From the NCBI GenBank assembly GCA_945871455.1, contig CAMBXJ010000028.1, positions 1 through 17,846 of the forward strand: 17,846 nucleotides of DNA, read 5' to 3'. Under the pieces are notes generated by a model. That model was given only the letters and a program-made list of their open reading frames with translations, was not told the origin of the DNA and ran no database searches. Position numbers and translations under genes: made by a program. Origin of the DNA: Asaia bogorensis (GTDB taxonomy: Bacteria; Pseudomonadota; Alphaproteobacteria; Acetobacterales; Acetobacteraceae). This document shows, one piece after another, positions 17,732 through 17,846 of this stretch (position 1 is the stretch's first letter; each line of letters begins with the position of its first letter).

Positions 17732-17803
17732 CGGGGCTTCCGCCCCGGACCCCGACCAGGGGGCTTTGCCCCCTGGACCCCCACCAAGGGCGACGGCCCT
17801 TGG
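17732..17803 (+). repeat. row of three hairpins, Acetobacteraceae-like repeat
   Basis: Three perfect hairpins stand in line: CGGGGC-TTCC-GCCCCG (17732-17747), CCAGGGGGC-TTT-GCCCCCTGG (17756-17776) and CCAAGGGC-GACG-GCCCTTGG (17784-17803). They begin 30 bases after the dehydratase stop and may end its transcript. I associate this kind of element with intergenic repeats in Acetobacteraceae genomes; a genome-wide count was not possible. The remaining bases to 17846 hold nothing I recognise. Confidence 0.75.
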
Positions 17804-17846
17804 AACCGGACCATCGTCGTTTGAATTCCTGGGGCCTACCCGGACC

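Overview
The window is GC-rich bacterial chromosome with an alphaproteobacterial character, most likely Rhodospirillales and probably Acetobacteraceae. This rests on the adjacent order rpoZ-rel-acpS, on dispersed palindromes of the type TTGCCGGGT-loop-ACCCGGCAATGACGG, and on the row of GGGGGC-TTT-GCCCCC-like hairpins at the right edge, a repeat style I associate with Acetobacteraceae. The taxonomic call is inference. No rRNA, tRNA, IS element or CRISPR array was found.

Layout. Positions 1-364 hold no convincing gene, only repeat debris and one weak small ORF. Next on the minus strand is a two-gene unit, a TRAP-type periplasmic solute-binding protein (2546-3601) followed after 33 nt by a large methyl-accepting chemotaxis protein (380-2512). 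Diverging from it is a plus-strand run of three overlapping genes: an orphan ABC peptide-type binding protein (3874-5457), a Sec-exported EndoU-family ribonuclease (5454-5990) and a small cytosolic protein that is probably its immunity protein (5990-6334). A 9-bp hairpin at 6365-6396 closes the run.

The envelope section follows: an OmpA-like lipoprotein (6504-6989) downstream of an unknown 90-residue protein (7011-7283), an OpgH/MdoH-type glucan glucosyltransferase (7451-9121), and a divergent GT4 glycosyltransferase (9221-10366). Then come a COG0523 (CobW-type) metallochaperone GTPase (10524-11519) and a WD40 beta-propeller protein (11595-12641) in tandem.

The right part is a minus-strand housekeeping unit, rpoZ, rel and acpS (RNA polymerase omega, (p)ppGpp synthetase/hydrolase, holo-ACP synthase). 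Between rel and acpS lies a nine-unit 21-bp tandem repeat that grows out of the rel 3' end. It carries a 79-codon frame (VMVAGDR repeats) that overlaps rel by ATGA and acpS by GTGA. Diverging from rpoZ is an overlapping pair, a Rid-family protein that seems to lack the catalytic arginine and a MaoC/FAS1-like double-hotdog dehydratase.

The two most interesting items are the free-standing exported EndoU RNase with its overlapping partner gene, coupled to an orphan binding protein, and the repeat-encoded bridging frame between rel and acpS.
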